From NCBI RefSeq assembly GCF_014621695.1, contig NZ_CP061281.1, positions 3,844,001 to 3,908,000 on the forward strand: a stretch of DNA of 64,000 nucleotides, given 5' to 3'. Both the position numbers and the translations under genes were made by a program. The notes beneath the pieces were generated by a model that ran no database searches, had not been told where the DNA came from, and was given only the letters and a program-made list of their open reading frames with translations. The stretch's first letter is position 1. Each line of letters opens with the position of its first letter. Source of the stretch: Streptomyces xanthii (lineage in GTDB: Bacteria > Actinomycetota > Actinomycetes > Streptomycetales > Streptomycetaceae). Below, piece after piece: positions 63,527-64,000 of the stretch.

Positions 63527-64000
63527 CTTCCTCGACCGGCACGACGGAGCACCCTGAGGTAACGGAGATCTCCGATCTCACCGAAGGCCTGCTGCCGCCG
63601 TCCCGCACAGCGGAGATCCGGCGGCACCTCGACGGCTGCCCGCTCTGTGCGGACGTCCACGCGTCCCTCCAGGAGATCCGCGGCATGCTCGGGACCATGC
63701 CCGGCCCGCCCCGGATGCCCGAGGACATCGCCGGCCGCATCGACGCGGCGCTCGCGGCGGAGGCCTTCCTCGACACGCTCGCACCCGAGGACGAGCAGCA
63801 CTCGCGGCACGACCGGCTCGAGGAACCCGTCCGTGAAACCGTCGGTGTTTCACGTGAAACAACACCCGACACCGCACGGCCCGCCGATCGCCCCACCGGA
63901 CATGCCCGCAGCACGCGCACCAGCACCGGCCCGGGTCGCAAGACCCGGCGCGTCCGCCGGCGCACCACAGCCGCCATCGGGACGGTGCTCACGGTCGCCG
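63523..64000 (+). CDS. Zinc-binding anti-sigma factor, N-terminal part
   Basis: The window ends inside this gene after about 159 codons. The N-terminal part has the ZAS motif HLDGCPLC, with H35, C39 and C42 (HX3CX2C), the usual binding site for a redox-sensitive or structural zinc. A Pro/Thr/Arg-rich linker follows and the first residues of a likely membrane segment (TTAAIGTVLTV) end the window. The GTG start overlaps the sigM stop (GTGA), so the two are coupled and it is the probable partner of SigM. A parS site lies within it. Confidence 0.85.
   Translation, partial: MTSSTGTTEHPEVTEISDLTEGLLPPSRTAEIRRHLDGCPLCADVHASLQEIRGMLGTMPGPPRMPEDIAGRIDAALAAEAFLDTLAPEDEQHSRHDRLEEPVRETVGVSRETTPDTARPADRPTGHARSTRTSTGPGRKTRRVRRRTTAAIGTVLTVA
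63846..63861. other. parS site inside the anti-sigma gene
   Basis: Perfect 16-base parS within the coding sequence, again encoding VSRET, in the linker between the zinc domain and the membrane segment. Confidence 0.92.

Overview
This is a contiguous, GC-rich stretch of actinobacterial core chromosome, almost certainly Streptomyces. The evidence is high-GC coding bias, frequent GTG starts, the sporulation regulators SsgA and SsgR, the order sigM / pseudokinase / murJ / DUF6049 / cca, the order rpsF-ssb-rpsR-rplI next to dnaB, and a cydA-cydB-cydDC operon with a Rex operator. From memory the order resembles S. coelicolor SCO3891 to about SCO3953, which would put oriC (dnaA-dnaN, parAB, trxBA) just beyond the right-hand end. 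I saw no insertion sequence, prophage, CRISPR array, tRNA or rRNA.

Layout from left to right. 1-8.1 kb: an ABC exporter pair on the minus strand; a plus-strand cluster of an M24-like protein, an EphD-like hydrolase/dehydrogenase fusion and a MerR regulator; then kptA, a hypothetical protein, an F420-type LLM oxidoreductase and a HAD phosphatase. 8.1-17.3 kb: an M23 peptidase, a DevS-like GAF histidine kinase and the cytochrome bd operon under a Rex site. 17.4-23.8 kb: a cyclophilin-like protein, HisC-type aminotransferase, LacI regulator, metallophosphoesterase, a membrane protein and an HxlR/SnoaL divergent pair. 23.8-30.5 kb: thiC with a TPP riboswitch, YibE/F protein, ssgA-ssgR, small membrane proteins, a cupin and a low-molecular-weight tyrosine phosphatase. 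30.6-38.2 kb: an accessory-like set of regulators (LysR, MarR, TetR), acetyltransferases, a Nudix hydrolase, a serine hydrolase and a TetX-like monooxygenase. 38.3-43.4 kb: dnaB, a MATE exporter and the rpsF-ssb-rpsR-rplI operon. 43.7-64 kb: mainly envelope genes (femX, an alanine-racemase-like protein, a GT-C mannosyltransferase-like protein, a class A PBP, murJ, a membrane pseudokinase), plus PadR-ino1, an MFS exporter, cca, sigM and its zinc anti-sigma gene.

Non-coding signals connect the region to replication and segregation. There are eleven copies of the ParB-binding palindrome parS (consensus TGTTTCACGTGAAACA), becoming denser to the right, as expected near oriC. One lies inside the variable arm of the thiC TPP riboswitch. 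Three are extended to perfect 28-32 bp palindromes at gene ends, where they could also act as terminators. Two clusters of DnaA-box-like sequences lie in the dnaB/MATE and MerR/kptA intergenic regions.

Most genes here are conserved housekeeping genes. No wholly new system is evident. The most unusual points are the parS embedding, the DnaA-box clusters, the split MurJ/pseudokinase pair, the alanine-racemase-like protein that seems to lack the catalytic tyrosine beside femX, the DevS-like kinase attached to the cyd operon, and a 5 x 14 bp tandem repeat behind the cyd promoter.
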